Assembly: GCA_030652255.1 (NCBI GenBank)
Contig: JAUSAZ010000073.1
Span: forward strand, 175,848-239,847
DNA from: Myxococcales bacterium
GTDB taxonomy: Bacteria > Myxococcota_A > Polyangia > Polyangiales > Ga0077539
Reading direction: 5' to 3'
Length of the DNA: 64,000 bases
Translations under genes and position numbers: made by a program
Part shown: piece by piece, positions 62,305-64,000 of the stretch
Layout: each line of letters begins with the position of its first letter
Numbering within the stretch: the stretch's first letter is position 1
The notes under the pieces: model-generated
What the model was told of the DNA's origin: nothing
Database searches by the model: none
Seen by the model: the letters and a program-made list of their open reading frames with translations, nothing else

Positions 62305-62460
62305 TGACGCCACGGGGCCCCCTCGCGACTCACTTTGGGACACGCATCCTGAAGCGGCCATGCGTCGAAGGTCGCGCGGTCCTACGTACGTCGCCGGGCT
62401 TCGGGTGCTGGCCCTCACCCCGGGCAAGCGAAGTCAGGCGCCCGCTCCGCGGGCTGTCGG

Positions 62461-63256
62461 ACCGAAGCTCCATGCGGTGGCGCGCGACCCCGCGCTGCTC
62501 AACGCGGTGTCGCGGGTGTTCTTCGAGGAGCTGCGCGCGTGGCTGCGGGCGAGCGCGGGGCCTTCGCGTGGGTCGACGAGAGGGGCACCCGGATGGGGGA
62601 CGACCACGACGGCGAGGCGCGTGCGACGGGCTCGATGCGGCTGTCGTCGCGCGGACTGGTCGCTGAGCTCGACGGGTTCAATCTGCACGCGGGCGTGTGC
62701 GTGGCGGAGGACGACCGCGACGCGCTCGAACGGCTCTGCCGCTACATGGCGCGGCCCGCGGTGGCGAGCGGCCGGGTGAGCGTGCTGCCCGATGGCAACG
62801 TGGCGTACCGGGTGAAGTCGCCGCGCAGCGCGGGGGCGACGCACCGGGTGATGACGCCGATGGAGTTCATGGCTCGGCTGAGCGCGCCAACACCTCCGCC
62901 GCGGACGCCGCTCGTGAGGTACCACCGGGGTGCTGGCGCCCAACTCGCCGTGGCGGGTGGCGGTGGTCCCGCTGCCGCCGGTGGAGGCGGAGGTCGGTGG
63001 TGGGGCCGAGGCGACGGCCACCGAGCGAGTGGGCGAGGGCGGGACGCGGGAGGTGTCGAGGAAGCGAGCGCTCATCGACTGGGCGCGGCTGCTCTGGCGA
63101 GTGTGGGGCGTCGACGCGCTGAGGTGCCCGGCATGCGATGGACGGATGAAGATGATCGCGGCGATCACCGAGCGCGGAGGCATCGTGCGCATCCTGGAGC
63201 ACCTGGGCGTCTCGACCGAGGTGCCGCGGATGAGGCGAGCGCGCGACGGGCCGTGA
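62461..63256 (+). pseudogene. Decayed IS91-family transposase
   Basis: Homology is spread over three frames. An N-terminal piece (HAVARDPALLNAVSRVFFEELRAWLRA) from about 62480 lies in one frame. The middle (LDGFNLHAGVCVAEDDRDALERLCRYMARPAVASGRVSVLPDGNVAYRV, about 62670-62930) lies in another. The C-terminal zinc-like part (LAPNSPWRVAVVPL, then WARLLWRVWGVDALRCPACDGRMKMIAAI) lies in a third, reached by a single-base frameshift near 62924-62930. The HUH segment with its two histidines is missing, so it cannot be an active rolling-circle transposase. IS ends were not recognised. Confidence 0.8.
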
Positions 63257-63371
63257 TCGGCAGCGAGGGAGGAAGGGGGTTGGCTGGACACCGCCAGCGA
63301 GGTGCTAGACGGTCAGGGCCGTGGTGTGCCTGACGACAGCGCGAGCAGGGGGGATGGGGCGTTGGAATCGG

Positions 63372-63608
63372 TCAAGGCGGCGTCCAGGGACGCTGCTGGC
63401 GGCGCTCGCGGGTAGGCGTACAACGAATAAAGGTGTTGAACGAAGCCGCTGCGCGGCAGTAGCAGACGGGGACTGAAGCGTTGCAGGTCGGGCACGTCAC
63501 GGTTAGCGTCGCCGGGAGCCTCGAGCAGGCCGTCGTGATCGCCTCACAACAGAGGTGCCTGTCCAATTTCCACAAAGTGGCTCTGGACCCGAACTCTGCT
63601 TTCATCAC
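63372..63608 (-). CDS. Possible small cysteine-containing protein (doubtful)
   Basis: A 78-residue open frame (tandem ATGs at 63608 and 63605). It has a CPTCNASVPVCYC stretch that could be a zinc site and an arginine-rich tail. No ribosome site is obvious and the C-terminal part looks random. It may be a fragment of a transposon-carried gene. It lies in the lower-GC stretch between the IS91 remnant and the inverted repeat. Confidence 0.25.
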   Translation of the reverse strand: MMKAEFGSRATLWKLDRHLCCEAITTACSRLPATLTVTCPTCNASVPVCYCRAAASFNTFIRCTPTRERRQQRPWTPP

Positions 63609-63691
63609 GAAGGGTTGATTCGTATTTTGGATCGTTGCCGTACGTGACTGCCAGTGGGTGGGGTCTGCCCGCGGCTTCGTTCAACCGCGAC

Positions 63692-63752
63692 TTGGCGAAG
63701 CGCCCGGTGTCTCCCCGTCGGCGGCCAACCGCCCGCGGGGGCGCTTCACCAA
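63692..63752. repeat. Inverted repeat with nested hairpin
   Basis: TTGGCGAAGCGCCC (63692-63705) pairs with GGGCGCTTCACCAA (63739-63752) at 13 of 14 positions. Inside, GGCGG and CCGCC form a second stem with a 4-nt loop. The 61-bp element lies in the non-coding region after the IS91 remnant and could be a mobile-element end, a terminator or a small structured RNA. Confidence 0.6.
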
Positions 63753-63848
63753 ATCGCTATCTCTTCGGTAACTGCAGCGGATCCGTGCCAGCGAGGGTGC
63801 CGCGTTGGTTGCCTATACTCTGGAACCGATCGATCCGAGCGGGCGGCC

Positions 63849-63865
63849 GGGCGGCTGAACCGCCC
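63849..63865 (-). terminator. Weak hairpin after the last minus-strand gene
   Basis: GGGCGG and CCGCCC form a 6-bp stem around CTGAA, 7 nt beyond the stop codon of the partial minus-strand gene. No T-run. Confidence 0.35.
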
Positions 63866-63872
63866 CGGCGGA

Positions 63873-64000
63873 TTACAGACCCGCGTACACGCAGACGCCC
63901 TCGCGGGTGCCCACGAAGGCCGTCGTGCCGTCGACGCCGGTGCACGGGTCGTTCAGCGAGAACGCCGGCAGCGTGCCGAAGTTCGACGTCGACGACGCGG
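63873..64000 (-). CDS. C-terminal end of an unidentified, probably secreted protein (partial)
   Basis: Only the last 42 codons are in the window, ending with TAA at 63875-63873. The translated tail has two cysteines (NDPCTGVDGTTAFVGTREGVCVYAG) and a Ser/Thr-rich start. Codon use is strongly GC-ended, unlike the region just downstream, so it is likely a real gene. The small cysteine-bearing C-terminus resembles secreted proteins elsewhere in the window, but the family cannot be told. Confidence 0.55.
   Translation of the reverse strand, partial: ASSTSNFGTLPAFSLNDPCTGVDGTTAFVGTREGVCVYAGL

Larger units (their letters stand above)
63257..63872. other. Largely non-coding, lower-GC region after the IS remnant
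   Basis: About 600 bp with GC content visibly below the rest of the window (about 55-60% around 63420-63660). It holds one doubtful minus-strand open frame (63372-63608), an inverted repeat (63692-63752) and a TATACT at 63813-63818 with no gene behind it on the plus strand. I see no tRNA or confident gene here. It looks like foreign or decayed DNA. Confidence 0.6.

Noticed and set aside
63692..63752. Integron attC site
   Set aside because: The inverted arms do not show the conserved GTTRRRY core and no integrase or cassette genes are present.

Overview
The window is very GC-rich (roughly 70%) DNA from a Myxococcota bacterium, most likely the Polyangia/Sandaracinus side of that phylum. This rests on gene content, not on a marker search. 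The supporting content is a myxobacterial-style type II secretion locus ending in GspN, a protein with a MYXO-CTERM-like tail, a Ser/Thr kinase with a TonB-like C-terminal domain, many lipoproteins with Asp/Gly linkers, cysteine-rich repeat proteins and FG-GAP proteins. Coding is dense, genes often overlap by 4 nt (GTGA, ATGA or TTGA junctions), and GTG/TTG starts are common.

Layout. 1-9 kb: the tol locus (3' end of tolR, tolA, tolB), interrupted by a minus-strand ECF-like sigma gene with a sigma-54-type promoter of its own. Then come a MYXO-CTERM-like protein, uridine kinase, a 2Fe-2S ferredoxin, a membrane protein, a HAD phosphatase, a TPR protein and a lone ccmB. 9-12 kb (minus): an FG-GAP/ASPIC lipoprotein followed by a predicted secreted Fam20C/HipA-fold kinase. 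11.9-27.5 kb: a secreted protein, then a continuous type II secretion operon (gspC, D, E, F, an unusual pseudopilin-like gene, G, H, I, J, K, L, M, N). 27.5-37.4 kb: housekeeping and hypothetical genes (FkbM methyltransferase, SpoU methyltransferase, MFS transporter, CHRD lipoprotein, RpoH-like sigma factor, rsmI, trpS). 37.5-44.2 kb: a run of surface or periplasmic lipoproteins (FG-GAP, SUMF1-like, cytochrome c, TPR). 44.2-51 kb (minus): pyrE, a lipoprotein, a radical SAM/SPASM enzyme, a Ser/Thr kinase, a histidine kinase and a response regulator. 51-55 kb: a 1396-residue lipoprotein with fifteen uniform 43-residue cysteine-rich repeats. 55-59 kb: a divergent acyl-CoA dehydrogenase / thiamine-diphosphate enzyme pair with an operator-like palindrome. 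59-62.3 kb: two lipoproteins. 62.3-64 kb: a decayed IS91-type transposase, a lower-GC stretch with little coding, and the 3' end of a minus-strand gene.

The main theme is envelope and secretion biology: Tol, type II secretion, at least ten predicted lipoproteins and a predicted secreted kinase. The most notable non-coding signals are (i) a sigma-54 -24/-12 element with two pairs of TTGNNCAA boxes inside the tol locus, (ii) about a dozen TANNNT -10-like elements only 6-11 nt before start codons, suggesting leaderless or very short-leader mRNAs, (iii) a 125-bp structured inverted repeat between two convergent genes, and (iv) an 18-bp perfect palindrome on the acyl-CoA dehydrogenase promoter. 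No tRNA, rRNA or CRISPR array was seen. All family assignments come from reading motifs; no database search was run.
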